DNA of 64,000 bases from CATOSD01 sp965203135 (GCA_965203135.1 CBDBBO010000001.1:558001-622000); one strand, 5' to 3'. Counted from the first letter of the stretch, positions 16,334-25,413 are shown. The notes: a model not told the origin generated them from the sequence alone. Made by a program: numbers and translations.

Positions 16334-17545
16334 CTACGAGAGGCCGGGTGCAGACCGGGGGCGGCGGGTGTGGGGGCCGTTTAGCATGGCGCCGATGGGG
16401 GTGTAGCGGACGGCTAGCTGGTAGAGCACTAGCAGGACGGCGGTGACCGCGACGACTATCAGTACGAACTTGAGGTGGGAGCCGACGCGCCAGCCGGCGA
16501 TCAGCTCGAACGCCACGACTACCAGGGGCAGGTGCCACAGGTAGATCCAGTATGAGGCGTCGGACAGGTAGCGCACCCAGAGGCGCTCGCGGTGGGCTAT
16601 CAGGCGGAAGAGGCCCATCAGTCCGAAGCACATGAGCCAGGCGAATGCGACCTGCGCCACGGCTGCGAAGGGCTTCGCCCAGTCCGCCTTCACGTCGTAG
16701 AGCAGCGACAGTCCGCCCCAGAACACGAGCGTGAGCGCGGGCACGAGCGCGAGCGTCCACCAACGACTGATGCGAAAACCGCGGCGGTACATGAAGGCGC
16801 CGAAGACGAAGAACAGCGCGTAGTAGGTTAGCACGACGGGATCGAAGGCCAATGCGTCGGACGTGTCGGGTCCGAATACGGGTTCCGTCATCAGAAGCTG
16901 CGGCAGCAGCGTGAGGGGGATAGCGAGCCACCAGGCGACGGGGTGGTCGAACCTCATACCCAGTTTCGCGGCGATGATGAATCCGCCGCACAGCCATAGG
17001 AGCAGCCAGAGGAACCAGAGGTGGTTCAGGGTGCCGAGCCAGATGAACGGCCACCAGAAAATGGAGAACTCGACCTCTTCGAATACGTCGAAGGCCCACA
17101 GGAACGCTATGGTGGTGATCGGTATGACGGTGAACGCGCCCACGACGAGCGGAAGGCCGACGCGCTTGAGGCGCTGCATGGTCAGCGAGCGCAGTCCCCT
17201 TCGCTGCCAGAGCAGCGCGGTGAAGTAGCCGCTGAGCAGGAAGAAGACGGGCATGCGGAAGCCGTGGATGGCGTAGAAGAGGAGCGTGTAGAAGCCGGAG
17301 ACCTCGGCGGGGTAGCCCTCGGCGGAGTAGGCCTTGGACCAGGCGTCGGGCATGAAGAAGAGCGCGGTGTGGAGGACGACGCCGAGGAGCATGGCGAAGG
17401 CGCGGAGGGCGTCGAGCTCGTGGAAGCGCTGTGCGGGGGCGGCGTCCGGGGCGGATGCGGGCTGCTGTTCGGTTTCGGGGGTCAAGGGGCGCGATTCCTC
17501 CGGGTCGGGGCGTGTATTGGGGAGTTGTGGCGAGTACGGTAGCAT
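16334..17545 (-). CDS. Acyltransferase 3 family membrane protein (OpgC/MdoC-like)
   Basis: The 403 residues contain about ten hydrophobic segments. The motif ELDALRAFAMLLGVVLHTAL near residue 30, with R/H as in acyltransferase 3 enzymes, is followed by GFRMPVFFLLSGYF. Such integral membrane enzymes O-acylate sugars of glycans, antibiotics or glucans. The first 30 residues are Pro/Gln/Glu-rich and cytoplasmic. ATG at 17545 is taken as start; a TTG 36 bases upstream is possible. No glycan cluster is nearby. Confidence 0.83.
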   Translation of the reverse strand: MLPYSPQLPNTRPDPEESRPLTPETEQQPASAPDAAPAQRFHELDALRAFAMLLGVVLHTALFFMPDAWSKAYSAEGYPAEVSGFYTLLFYAIHGFRMPVFFLLSGYFTALLWQRRGLRSLTMQRLKRVGLPLVVGAFTVIPITTIAFLWAFDVFEEVEFSIFWWPFIWLGTLNHLWFLWLLLWLCGGFIIAAKLGMRFDHPVAWWLAIPLTLLPQLLMTEPVFGPDTSDALAFDPVVLTYYALFFVFGAFMYRRGFRISRWWTLALVPALTLVFWGGLSLLYDVKADWAKPFAAVAQVAFAWLMCFGLMGLFRLIAHRERLWVRYLSDASYWIYLWHLPLVVVAFELIAGWRVGSHLKFVLIVVAVTAVLLVLYQLAVRYTPIGAMLNGPHTRRPRSAPGLS

Positions 17546-17586
17546 AGTGATGGGCTGCCGTATCGGCGGAATTGATGACAAGGGCT

Positions 17587-17615
17587 TTAGATTCCTCGGC
17601 TACGCTCGGAATGGC
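17587..17615 (+). repeat. Intergenic repeat B, short form
   Basis: TTAGATTCC...CGGAATGGC lies between the divergent acyltransferase and alpha/beta-hydrolase genes. It is followed by GGAGA/GGAATGGCGGGGAGA fragments (17616-17672) that look like decayed partial repeats. Confidence 0.75.
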
Positions 17616-17692
17616 AGGGAGATGGAGAGGGCGGAATGATGGGGAGACAAAGAGCGGAATGGCGGGGAGACGGAGAGAACAGGAGGAGACTT

Positions 17693-18530
17693 ATGGCTGG
17701 CGAATATGAAGAGAAGTTTGTGACGGTGAATGGTGTGAAACTTCGCTACCTGGACTGGGGCAGCGAGGGGAAGCCGCCGCTGGTGTGCCTGCACGGGCAC
17801 ACGGGGCAGGCGCACATCTGGGACGAGTTCGCGGAAGAGGCGTCGTCGTCGTACCACGTGTACGCGGTGGACCAACGGGGTCACGGAGGAAGCGGACGGG
17901 CATCAGACGGGTATGCGCGGGACAGGTTCGTGGAGGACCTGGCCGGGTTCGTGGACGCGCTGGGGCTTTCAAGGTTCACGCTGGCGGGGTTGTCGATGGG
18001 CGGGTGGCACTCGCTGCTGTACACGGCGGACAATCCCGACAGGGTGGAGCGGATCGTGATCGTGGACATCGCGCCGGAGCCGAGTCCCGCCTCGGCGTCC
18101 TCGCGCGCCAACCGGCCGCCGACGCCGATGGAGTTCGCGACGCTGGACGAGGCGGTCGCCTGGGCGCGGGAGGGCAACCCGTGGGCGAGCGACGCGAGGC
18201 TGCGCAAGGACATCGAGGACAAGACGAGGCAGCGCGAGGGACGGGTCGTGGACGTGGAAGGCGGACCCGGAGCTGTTCAACCGTCCGCTGCCGGACATGA
18301 CGGACGCGGGGCTTATCGGGCGGTACTGGAAGGCGGTGGAGACTATCCCCTGCCCCATCCTGGAGGTTCGCGGCGCGGATAGCGGGCTGGTGGCGGACGA
18401 GACGCTGGAGCGGATGAAGCGCGTGGGCGCGGCGTTCGACTGGGTGGACGTGCCGGACGCCGGGCACGTGGTGACGGTGGACAAGCCGCACGAGTTCATC
18501 GAGGCGACGCGGGGGTTCCTGGGGATGTAG
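17693..18530 (+). pseudogene. Alpha/beta hydrolase with a one-base frameshift
   Basis: The first frame (17693 to about 18240) has the oxyanion HGHTGQAHIW, the nucleophile elbow GLSMGGWHS and the early cap. The rest, in the next frame (ending 18530), has PCPILEVRGADSGLV with the acid and DAGHVVTVDKP with the catalytic His. Deleting one G in GAGGGACGGG near 18236-18243 joins the two as QRE-DGSWTWKADPELFNRPL with no other defect. The start has a strong AGGAGGAG site. Either the gene is newly broken or the assembly has an error; the intact halves argue for a recent event. Confidence 0.8.
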
Positions 18531-18564
18531 GGCAGTTCCGATCCCCGGCGCGCGTGTTTCGCGC

Positions 18565-18570
18565 TATAAT
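18565..18570 (+). promoter_or_regulatory. Consensus -10 element (TATAAT) before the two-component operon
   Basis: A perfect TATAAT lies 31 bases before the response regulator ATG. The -35 region is poor, and a CGCGCG...CGCGC hairpin overlaps the spacer, so activation by a regulator (perhaps the response regulator itself) is plausible. Confidence 0.45.
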
Positions 18571-18601
18571 GGGGCCGCAGTCCCACATGCCGGAGCTTGC
18601 C

Positions 18602-19303
18602 ATGTCCGCGCAGACCGTGCTCATCGTCGAGGACGAGGAGAACATCCTGGAGGCCATCAGGTACAACCTCGAACACGAGGGGTACCGGGTGTTGGCCGCG
18701 CAGGACGGCGAAGAGGGGCTCACGCTGACGCGCCAGGACGACCCCGACCTGGTGTTGCTCGACATCATGCTTCCGCGGCTCGACGGGTTCGAGCTGTGCC
18801 GCATACTGCGCCGCGAGAGCGACGTTCCCATACTCATGCTGACCGCCAAGGGCGAGGAGATCGACCGCGTGGTGGGGCTGGAGCTGGGCGCGGACGACTA
18901 CGTCACCAAGCCGTTCAGCATGAGGGAGCTGGTGGTCAGGGTGCGCAACCTGCTGCGGCGCTCCGCGGCGGCCTCCGGGCGCGAGGCACAGGCCGCGTCC
19001 AACAGCGTGCTGAGCGCGAACGGCCTGGAAGTGGACATCGACGGCCACACGGCGAGGCTGGACGGGCGCCCGCTGCAGATGACGCCGCGGGAGTTCAGTT
19101 TGCTGGCGCTGCTGATGGAGAACACGGGCAGGGTGTTCACGCGGGAGCAGATCCTGGAGCGGCTGTGGGGGTACGACTACATCGGCGACGCCCGCACGGT
19201 GGACGTGCACGTCCGGTGGCTGCGGGAGAAGATAGAGCCGGAGCCCAGCAAGCCGCGGAGAATCGTGACCATTAGAGGAGTAGGATACCGATTCGACGGC
19301 TGA
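18602..19303 (+). CDS. OmpR/PhoB-family response regulator
   Basis: The 233 residues consist of a receiver domain and a winged-helix DNA-binding domain. The receiver has VEDEEN acidic pair, LLDIMLPRLDG phosphoacceptor Asp near residue 52, LTAKGEE Thr and ADDYVTKPF Lys near 104. The winged helix (about 140-233) has MTPREFSLLALLMENTGRVF and the recognition helix DARTVDVHVRWLREKIE. It is coupled to the downstream histidine kinase and matches the PhoB group in architecture. What it senses is not shown by the neighbours. Confidence 0.9.
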   Translation: MSAQTVLIVEDEENILEAIRYNLEHEGYRVLAAQDGEEGLTLTRQDDPDLVLLDIMLPRLDGFELCRILRRESDVPILMLTAKGEEIDRVVGLELGADDYVTKPFSMRELVVRVRNLLRRSAAASGREAQAASNSVLSANGLEVDIDGHTARLDGRPLQMTPREFSLLALLMENTGRVFTREQILERLWGYDYIGDARTVDVHVRWLREKIEPEPSKPRRIVTIRGVGYRFDG

Positions 19304-21073
19304 GACTGCCCCGCTCGCTCCAGTGGCGGATCGCGCTCGCGTACACCACGCTCATATTCGTGACGATGGGCGTCGTCAGCATCTACCTGGTGGGCTTCAT
19401 CCGGGACGCCTTCTACGACAACCTCGAGCAGCGGCTTCAGGCGGAGGCGGGACTTCTGGGAGAGGGAGTATCGCACCTGCTCGTGCATCCGGTTGACTTC
19501 GAGGGGCTGGAGCGGACCGCCCGGCGCACAAGCGGAGATCGTCGACGGCCGGGTCACCGTGGTGGACCTACAGGGCAACGTGCTGGCCGACTCGGCGGGC
19601 GCGTCCTCACATGGCGAGTCGTTCGTAAACCGGCCCGAATTCCGCTGGGCCGCGGGCGTGGGAACGAGCGAGGTGTCCCGCACGAACCCGCAGACGGGCG
19701 AGGACACGCTCTACGTGGGCACGCGGGTCGAGGCGGGCGGCCTGCCGATGGGGGTGGTCATCATCGAGGTGCCGGTTTCGCGGGCGCAGTCCGGCGTCGA
19801 CCGGATTATCGCGACGATCGTGCTGGCCGCCATGGTGGTCGCCTGTCTCTCGGTGGCGCTGGGCTTCTACCTGGCGCGCCGCACGTCCCGCTCGGTCAAG
19901 TCGGTCGCGGAGGGAGCGCGCCGGCTCGCACAGGGCGACCTGGACCACCGGGTGCGCGCGCTGTCGCTGGACGAGACGCAGGAACTGGCCGCGGCCTTCA
20001 ACACGATGGCGGCGTCACTGCGCGAGATGGTGGGCGACCTGTCGGCGGAGCGGAACAAGCTGTCGGCGGTGCTCGACGTGATGAGGGAGGGCGTGATCGT
20101 GGTGGAGGCGAACGGCGAGGTGGCGCTGATCAACGAGGCCGCGGGCGAGCTGCTGGACTCTAGCATGAGCCGCGCGGCGGGAAGCCGTCTCGTCGAGGTG
20201 GTGCGGGATCACGAGCTTCAGCAGCTCATAGCGCGCGCGCTGGCCACCGGCGAGCCGGTGCAAGGAGAGGTGGAACTGCTGCACCGCCGCCGCTTCCTGA
20301 GCGCGACCGCCGTGCCGCTGAGCCAGGGCGCGCAGGGCGGGGTGCTGCTGACGCTGCACGACCTCACGAGCATCCGGCAGGCGGAGACGACGCGCAAGGA
20401 GTTCGTGAGCAACGTGTCGCACGAGATGCGCAGCCCGCTGGCGTCGGTGAAGGCGATGGTGGAGACGCTGGAGGGAGGCGCGATAGACGACCGCGACGTG
20501 GCGCAGGACTTTCTGCGGCGCGTACACCGGGACGTGAACCGGATGACCGCGATGGTGAACGACCTGCTACAGCTTTCGCGGCTGGAGAGCGGACAGGCGG
20601 GCCTGAGGCCCACGTCCATCGACGCCACGTCGGTGCTGGAGGAGGCCGCGTCGCAGTTCCGGCTGCAGGCGGCGGCGATGGACGTTTCCCTGGTGTCCGA
20701 TCTTCCGTCCGAGCTGCCGATAGTGAGGGCGGAGGAGGAGAAGCTGCTACAGGTGCTGGTGAACCTGCTGGAGAACGCGCTGAAGTTCACTCCCGCCGGT
20801 GGAACGATCCGGCTGTGGGCACGCGACGCCGGCAGCCGCGTGGAGATTGGCGTGACCGACACGGGCGCCGGCATCCCGCGCGAGCACCTGCCTCACGTGT
20901 TCGAGCGCTTCTACAAGGTGGACCGGGCGCGGCGCGACACCGGAGCGGGGCTGGGGCTGGCTATCGTGAAGCACATCGTGCACGCATACGGCGGCGAGGT
21001 GGGCGTCTCCAGCGAGGAGGGCGCGGGCAGCACCTTCACCTTCACGGTGCCGCACGCGCTGCAGGAAGCCTAG
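19285..21073 (+). CDS. PhoR-like sensor histidine kinase (apparent frameshift near 19525)
   Basis: Order: TM1 (WRIALAYTTLIFVTMGVVSI), an extracytoplasmic sensor, TM2 (IIATIVLAAMVVACLSVALG), HAMP, a PAS-like domain, and HisKA with FVSNVSHEMRSPLASVK. The catalytic domain follows with NLLENALKFT, DTGAGIP and GAGLGLAIVK. The first 80 residues are in one frame and the remainder in the next: ...GLERTARR then AQAEIVDGRV, needing a one-base correction near 19523-19530. There is no ATG/GTG/TTG at the natural N-terminus. After GAGGAG, ATA (19285) or ATT (19291) would be the start, overlapping the regulator gene. An internal ATG-started product would lack TM1. Confidence 0.75.
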
Positions 21074-21088
21074 GTCCCGGCCTCAACG

Positions 21089-21874
21089 ATGGGCGCGGCC
21101 CTGCTTCTTGGCCTGCTGCAAGGTCTGACAGAGTGGCTGCCCGTCAGCTCCCAGGGCGTGGTGACAGTCGCCCAGACGTCGCTGCTCGACCGCACGCTGA
21201 GCGAGGCGGTGACCTACGCGCTGTGGCTACACGTCGGGACCGCGTGCGCGGCGCTCATCGCGCTGAGACGCGAGGCGTGGGGCGTCGTGCGGGACGCGGC
21301 ATCCTCTCCCCTGCACCCCTCTCCCCGGCTGCGGTTCCTGGTGATCGGGACCGTCGTTAGCGCGGCGGTGGGAGTTCCCCTTCTGCTCGGGCTGGGCGAG
21401 GTTTCAGACCGGCTTGGCGCGGCGGGCATGGGCGCCGTCGGGCTGCTGATGGTGGTGACGGGCGCGCTGCAATTGTGGCGTCCGGGGGAGACGGCGCAGG
21501 GCCGGACGGAGCCGACGACTCTGGACGCGCTGGCGGCGGGCGTGGCGCAGGGTCTGGCGGCGCTGCCGGGGTTGAGCCGCTCGGGGCTGACCATCGCGGC
21601 GCTGCTGGGCAGGCGCATCGAGCGGGGCGAGGCGCTGGTGTTGAGCTACCTGATGAGCATACCGGCGAGCCTGGGCGCGGGGCTGTTCGCGCTGGCTGAC
21701 GGCGGCGCGGCGAGCACGTGGCCGGCGCTGGCGGCAGCGGCGGTGGCGTGCGTGGTGGGGCTGGTGACGATCAGGGCGCTGCTGGCGTTCGCGCAGCGGG
21801 TGAACCTGGGCGGGTTCGTGGTAGCGGCGGGCGTGGTGATGGCGGCGGGGGCGGCGTGGCAGGTGGTGGGGTAG
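21089..21874 (+). CDS. uppP: Undecaprenyl-diphosphatase (BacA/UppP type)
   Basis: The 261-residue integral membrane protein has both signature motifs: GLLQGLTEWLPVSSQGVV near the N-terminus and ALPGLSRSGLTIAALLG mid-protein. The enzyme dephosphorylates undecaprenyl diphosphate to recycle the lipid carrier for cell-wall and glycan synthesis and contributes to bacitracin resistance. It starts 15 bases after the kinase stop and may share its transcript. The usual SSSGH reads SSQGV here, a conservative change also seen in distant members. Confidence 0.85.
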   Translation: MGAALLLGLLQGLTEWLPVSSQGVVTVAQTSLLDRTLSEAVTYALWLHVGTACAALIALRREAWGVVRDAASSPLHPSPRLRFLVIGTVVSAAVGVPLLLGLGEVSDRLGAAGMGAVGLLMVVTGALQLWRPGETAQGRTEPTTLDALAAGVAQGLAALPGLSRSGLTIAALLGRRIERGEALVLSYLMSIPASLGAGLFALADGGAASTWPALAAAAVACVVGLVTIRALLAFAQRVNLGGFVVAAGVVMAAGAAWQVVG

Positions 21875-21884
21875 CGGGTGACGG

Positions 21885-21924
21885 CACCCCCATCCTAACC
21901 TTCCCCCTGCGAGGGGGAAGGGAC
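21885..21924 (+). repeat. Intergenic repeat A
   Basis: Full copy between convergent uppP and a phosphotriesterase-like gene; its last base is the first base of the latter's stop codon complement. Confidence 0.9.
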
Positions 21925-22880
21925 TATTGGGCGCCTTCGAAGAAGCGGCGGGGGTTGTGGACCATGATGCTGTCGACGTCGGCCTGGGTGGCGCCCAGCT
22001 CACGCAGGCGGGGCAGCACCTTGCGGGTGATGAAGAGGTAGCCGTCGGGGTTGTAGCGCTGGCGGTCGGCCTGCATTTCGCGGCTGGCGATGCTGAGGGT
22101 GACGGACCAGTCGTGGCCGAGCATGATGCGATGGGCGTATCCGGCCTCGATGAGTCGCATGGCCGTCTGGGTGCGACCTTCCCAGTCGGGCGTGCCGGGG
22201 GTCCTGCCGCCGGGGTAGCGGTCGAGGCCTATCCACACGCCCTTCTCCAGCAGGCCGATGAGGTAGTCGGTGTCGGTGGTGTCGTTGCTGTGGCCGACGT
22301 AGACGCGGTTGAGGTCCACGCCCTCGTCCTCGAATATGCGGACCTGCTGCTCGCCGACGCGCTCGGGCGCCCAGGTATGGGTGGATATGGGGACGCCGGT
22401 GGCCTTCTGGGCACGGGCTGCGGCGCGGAGGATGATCTCGCCCTCGGGGGTTACGCCGCCCATGTCGTTGGCGACCTTGATGATGGCCGCCTTGATGCCG
22501 GTATCCTCGATGCCCTCCTCGATCTCGCGGATGTAGAGGGGCGCGATCATGTCCGGAGTGGCGGTCCAGAAGACGCGGGGGATGTCGCGCCAGGTGCCGG
22601 TGGCGCAGATGATGTTGACGCCGGACTCGCGCGAGACCTGCTCCAGCATACGGATGTCGCGGCCGAGGTCGATGGTGGTCACGTCGATGATGGTGCGCAG
22701 GCCCTCGGCGCGGGCCTCGGTGAGCTGGGCGATGGCGCGCTCGATGGTGCCCGCGCGCTCGATGAACTCGGGGTAGACGTACTGGATGCCGGCGGAGGAG
22801 ACGATGACGTGCTCGTGGGACAGGGTGAATCCCATGTCGGCAGTGTCGATGGGGCCGAGTACGGAGTTGATGGTTGGCAT
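21924..22880 (-). CDS. Phosphotriesterase-family metal hydrolase, lysine-bridged type
   Basis: The 318-residue TIM-barrel protein has the H-x-H pair in TLSHEHVIV, the bridging carbamylated-Lys position in AAIIKVANDM, His in STHTWAP and VGHSND, and Asp in MLGHDW. This complete binuclear set matches bacterial phosphotriesterases and quorum-lactonase-like lactonases. It may act on lactones or phosphoesters. AGAGAGGCG precedes the ATG. A second family member at 34306 has Glu in place of the Lys. Confidence 0.87.
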   Translation of the reverse strand: MPTINSVLGPIDTADMGFTLSHEHVIVSSAGIQYVYPEFIERAGTIERAIAQLTEARAEGLRTIIDVTTIDLGRDIRMLEQVSRESGVNIICATGTWRDIPRVFWTATPDMIAPLYIREIEEGIEDTGIKAAIIKVANDMGGVTPEGEIILRAAARAQKATGVPISTHTWAPERVGEQQVRIFEDEGVDLNRVYVGHSNDTTDTDYLIGLLEKGVWIGLDRYPGGRTPGTPDWEGRTQTAMRLIEAGYAHRIMLGHDWSVTLSIASREMQADRQRYNPDGYLFITRKVLPRLRELGATQADVDSIMVHNPRRFFEGAQ

Positions 22881-22914
22881 GGGGCGCCTCTCTTTGGCGT
22901 TGAATTGGGGACGT

Positions 22915-22954
22915 CACCCCCATCCTAACCTTCCCCCTGCGAGGGGGAAGGGAC
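22915..22954 (+). repeat. Intergenic repeat A
   Basis: Full copy between the phosphotriesterase-like and FAH genes, which run leftwards one after the other. Confidence 0.9.
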
Positions 22955-22971
22955 AGGTGGAAGGCACCGGC

Positions 22972-23751
22972 CTATCGCCTAATCACGGGGTTGGTGAGTG
23001 TGCCGACGCCGGATATTTCGATCTCGACTACGTCGCCGTCTACCAAGTTCTTGGAGGAGCCGTCGGTGCCCATCCAGATGACGTCGCCGGGGTAGAGAGT
23101 GAGATAGCGGCTCATCGCGCTGATGTAGGTCTCGACGCCGAAGACCATGTCGTTGGTCGGGAACCGGATCTGCTCTTCCCCGTTCAGCCTGACGGTTGTC
23201 TCCATGGAGTCGAGGTCGGCGTCGGTCTCGATCCAGGGGCCCATGGGCTTGAAGGTGTCGGTGTTCTTGGCGCGCCACATGGTGCGGTCGGACGCCTGCC
23301 AGGTGCGCTCGCTGACGTCGTTGCCGACGGTGTAGCCGAGCACACAGGAGAGGGCGTCGGCCTCCGACAGGTTCTTGGCCTGCTTGCCGATGACGACGAC
23401 TAGCTCGCCCTCGTAGTGGACGCGCTCTGTGGCGTCGGCGGGAACGACAATCGGCTCGCCGTGGGCGATGATGGCGTTGTTGGCGCGGTAGCCGATGTCA
23501 GGCTTTTCGGGCAGGTTGGGCTCGGTGCCCAGCAGCGCGGCGGCCTCTCGGACGTGTGCCTCGTAGTTGATGCCGGCGGCGTAGAAGGTGCGCGGAATGA
23601 CCGGCGCGAGCAGCTTGATCGAGTCAAGGGATACGGCCTGGCCGGAGCGCACGTAGTCACCGAAGGGACCGCCGAGCACGGGCTGAACCCGGTCGCCCTC
23701 CACTATGCCGTAGACGGGCCGTCCGTTGGAATCGTACCTCACCCAGCGCAT
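22972..23751 (-). CDS. Fumarylacetoacetate hydrolase (FAH) family protein
   Basis: The 259-residue product has the FAH core: FYAAGINYEAHVREA, the metal-binding VHYEGELVVVIGK (Glu), GYTVGNDVSERTWQ (Asp), an SRYLTLYPGDVIWMGT segment and the C-terminal GDVVEIEISGVGTLTNPV. Members hydrolyse or decarboxylate acylpyruvates and related 2-oxo acids in aromatic or sugar catabolism. GGAGG lies 12 bases before the ATG. Together with the neighbouring phosphotriesterase-like gene it suggests a small catabolic unit; the substrate is unknown. Confidence 0.87.
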   Translation of the reverse strand: MRWVRYDSNGRPVYGIVEGDRVQPVLGGPFGDYVRSGQAVSLDSIKLLAPVIPRTFYAAGINYEAHVREAAALLGTEPNLPEKPDIGYRANNAIIAHGEPIVVPADATERVHYEGELVVVIGKQAKNLSEADALSCVLGYTVGNDVSERTWQASDRTMWRAKNTDTFKPMGPWIETDADLDSMETTVRLNGEEQIRFPTNDMVFGVETYISAMSRYLTLYPGDVIWMGTDGSSKNLVDGDVVEIEISGVGTLTNPVIRR

Positions 23752-23852
23752 GATGGCGTGGACCTCCGTGGGGAATGGCGGCGTCCGGCCGCCGGATGCG
23801 GGCTACTATAGCAAGGCGTGGACGGGCTTTCAAACGAGCGGCGAGGGGGAAC

Positions 23853-23992
23853 AGGGCAATCGCATTTAGATGTCAGGACGTTGAATTCGCCAGATTCCAG
23901 GTTTCGGCCTCCGCCGAAACGACAGCTACGGAGCGTTATGGGCTTGTCTTAACGTCGTTGGAATCGCAGTGGGCCTTAAATGCGATTGCCCT
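23853..23992. mobile_element. 140-bp MITE-like element
   Basis: The ends are 16-bp perfect inverted repeats (AGGGCAATCGCATTTA at 23853-23868 and its complement at 23977-23992). It is flanked by an 11-bp direct repeat GCGAGGGGGAA (23841-23851 and 23993-24003), consistent with a target duplication. It contains no ORF. An internal hairpin TTTCGGC-CTCC-GCCGAAA occupies about 23904-23921. The flanking word equals the right half of repeat A, so it may have inserted into such a copy. Confidence 0.7.
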
Positions 23993-24007
23993 GCGAGGGG
24001 GAAAGGA

Positions 24008-24949
24008 CTATGCGGTGTCGTCGTCTTCGCCAGCGCGGGGGTGGGCAGTCTCGTACACGCGGCGGGCTTCGGCGCCGGTGACGTGGGTGTAGATCTGGGT
24101 GGTGGCCGGGCTTGCGTGGCCGAGCAGCTCCTGGACGACGCGGAGGTCGGCACCGCCCTCGAGCATGTGGGTGGCGTAGGAGTGGCGCAGGGTGTGCGGG
24201 TGGACCCAGCCGCCGAGTCCGGCCTGGGTGGCGTAGGAGCGCACCTTCTGCTGGATGCTGCGCTGGCTGAGGCGTCCGCCGAACCGGTTGAGGAACAGGG
24301 CGCCGTCGGAGTCGTGGGCGACGAGAGAGGGACGGACGTCGCGCAGGTAGAGCGAGAGCGCGTCGCGGGCGGGGACGCCGACTAGGACGACGCGCTGCTT
24401 GGAGCCTTTGCCGACGACGCGCAACTCGCGGGCGGCGAGGTTGAGGTCGGCGACGTCGAGGTCTCGGACCTCGCTGACACGGAGGCCGGCGCCGTAGATG
24501 AGCTCGAGGAGGGCGCGGTCCCTTAGCTTGCCGGGGGACGTCGTCCCGGTCGCCGAGGCGGGATCGGCGGCGTGCACCAGCTTGGCGGCCTCGTACTGGG
24601 AGAGGAAGCGAGGCAGGCGGGAGTCGAGCTTCATCACGCCGCGGCGGGGCAGCGGGTCGGCGTCGATGAGCTTGAGCCGCACGAGCCAGCGCAGCAGGGT
24701 GCGGAGGGCGCTGACCTTGCGGGCGACGCTGCGGCGGACGTAGCCGAGCTCGAGGAGCCAAGCGAGGTAGGCGCGCAGGGCTGCGCGGTCGAGCGCCTTC
24801 AGGTCGGGGACGTCGTGCTTGCGCATGAAGTCGAACAGCGGCTCGAGGTCGGTGCGGTAGTTGCGCACGGTGAGGTCGGCCAGGCCGCGCTCGGCGCGAA
24901 GGTGCTGTTCGAAGCGGGTCATCAGGTCGCGCCATTCGTGTTGGTCCAT
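24008..24949 (-). CDS. xerC: Xer-type tyrosine recombinase
   Basis: The 313 residues carry an N-terminal SAM-like core-binding domain (about 5-95) and a catalytic domain with all residues: Arg in GAGLRVSEV, Lys in GKGSKQR, HTLRHSYATH, LLGHAS and the nucleophile Tyr in TQIYTHV. Length and the lack of extra domains fit XerC/XerD, which resolve chromosome dimers at dif, rather than a phage integrase. XerC and XerD cannot be separated from sequence alone. No dif site was identified nearby. The start has a weak ribosome-binding site. Confidence 0.85.
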   Translation of the reverse strand: MDQHEWRDLMTRFEQHLRAERGLADLTVRNYRTDLEPLFDFMRKHDVPDLKALDRAALRAYLAWLLELGYVRRSVARKVSALRTLLRWLVRLKLIDADPLPRRGVMKLDSRLPRFLSQYEAAKLVHAADPASATGTTSPGKLRDRALLELIYGAGLRVSEVRDLDVADLNLAARELRVVGKGSKQRVVLVGVPARDALSLYLRDVRPSLVAHDSDGALFLNRFGGRLSQRSIQQKVRSYATQAGLGGWVHPHTLRHSYATHMLEGGADLRVVQELLGHASPATTQIYTHVTGAEARRVYETAHPRAGEDDDTA

Positions 24950-25413
24950 AGCGGGAGCGTAGCGCGGGAGCGGCGTGGTGGGCTAGGCGTGTGAAGGGCG
25001 GGTTTGGGGCGGGTGGCGTGCGAACGACCTCGACTCGAATGGCATACCGATTGAGTTGTTAAAGGCTTGCGGGTAGGCCTCACCCCCATCCTAGCCTTCC
25101 CCCTGCGAGGGGGAAGGGACTTGTCGGGTGACGGGCTACCGAGCGGAGTAGCGTCCGGGCGGAGGCAGGTGCCAAACTGCCGGGTGGGACAAACAAGCTA
25201 GAAAAAAGTGTCCCGTTTCGTTTCTTTTGTATTGTCTCCTCGGATTTCGGTTCGTCAGTTGTTGGCCTGCGAGTGGTTCGTCGCCGGTGACGAAGAGAAT
25301 ATTAGTACGGATGTGCTGGCATGTCAAGTGCCCTACCCAGGACGCTCACAGGGGACATCCCTCCTAGTGGGGGCACCGACTAAGCTGATACGGATTCGTG
25401 GCGCGCGCTGCCC
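24950..25413. other. Intergenic region with a repeat A copy
   Basis: I see no supported gene in this stretch. Repeat A occupies 25081-25120. Open frames on either strand (for example minus 25136-25327) have no recognisable family and no good ribosome-binding site. GC drops to the right as the restriction-modification region begins. Confidence 0.5.
25081..25120 (+). repeat. Intergenic repeat A (CCTAGCC variant)
   Basis: One base differs from the common form (CCTAGCCTTCC instead of CCTAACCTTCC); the hairpin is intact. Confidence 0.9.

Noticed and set aside
17334..17639. Short frame ending RFLGYARNGREM
   Set aside because: The peptide comes from repeat B. The same string appears at every copy, so it is not a gene.
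21927..22928. Long plus-strand frame antisense to the phosphotriesterase-like gene
   Set aside because: It is Gly/Val/Asp-rich with no family features, while the minus-strand frame has all five metal ligands and a ribosome-binding site. It is a high-GC shadow.
24008..24949. Phage integrase with nearby attachment site
   Set aside because: Length and architecture fit Xer, no tRNA or direct-repeat att pair is nearby, and no phage genes are seen.
25136..25327. 63-aa minus-strand frame
   Set aside because: No ribosome-binding site, no recognisable pattern, and it overlaps probable non-coding sequence.
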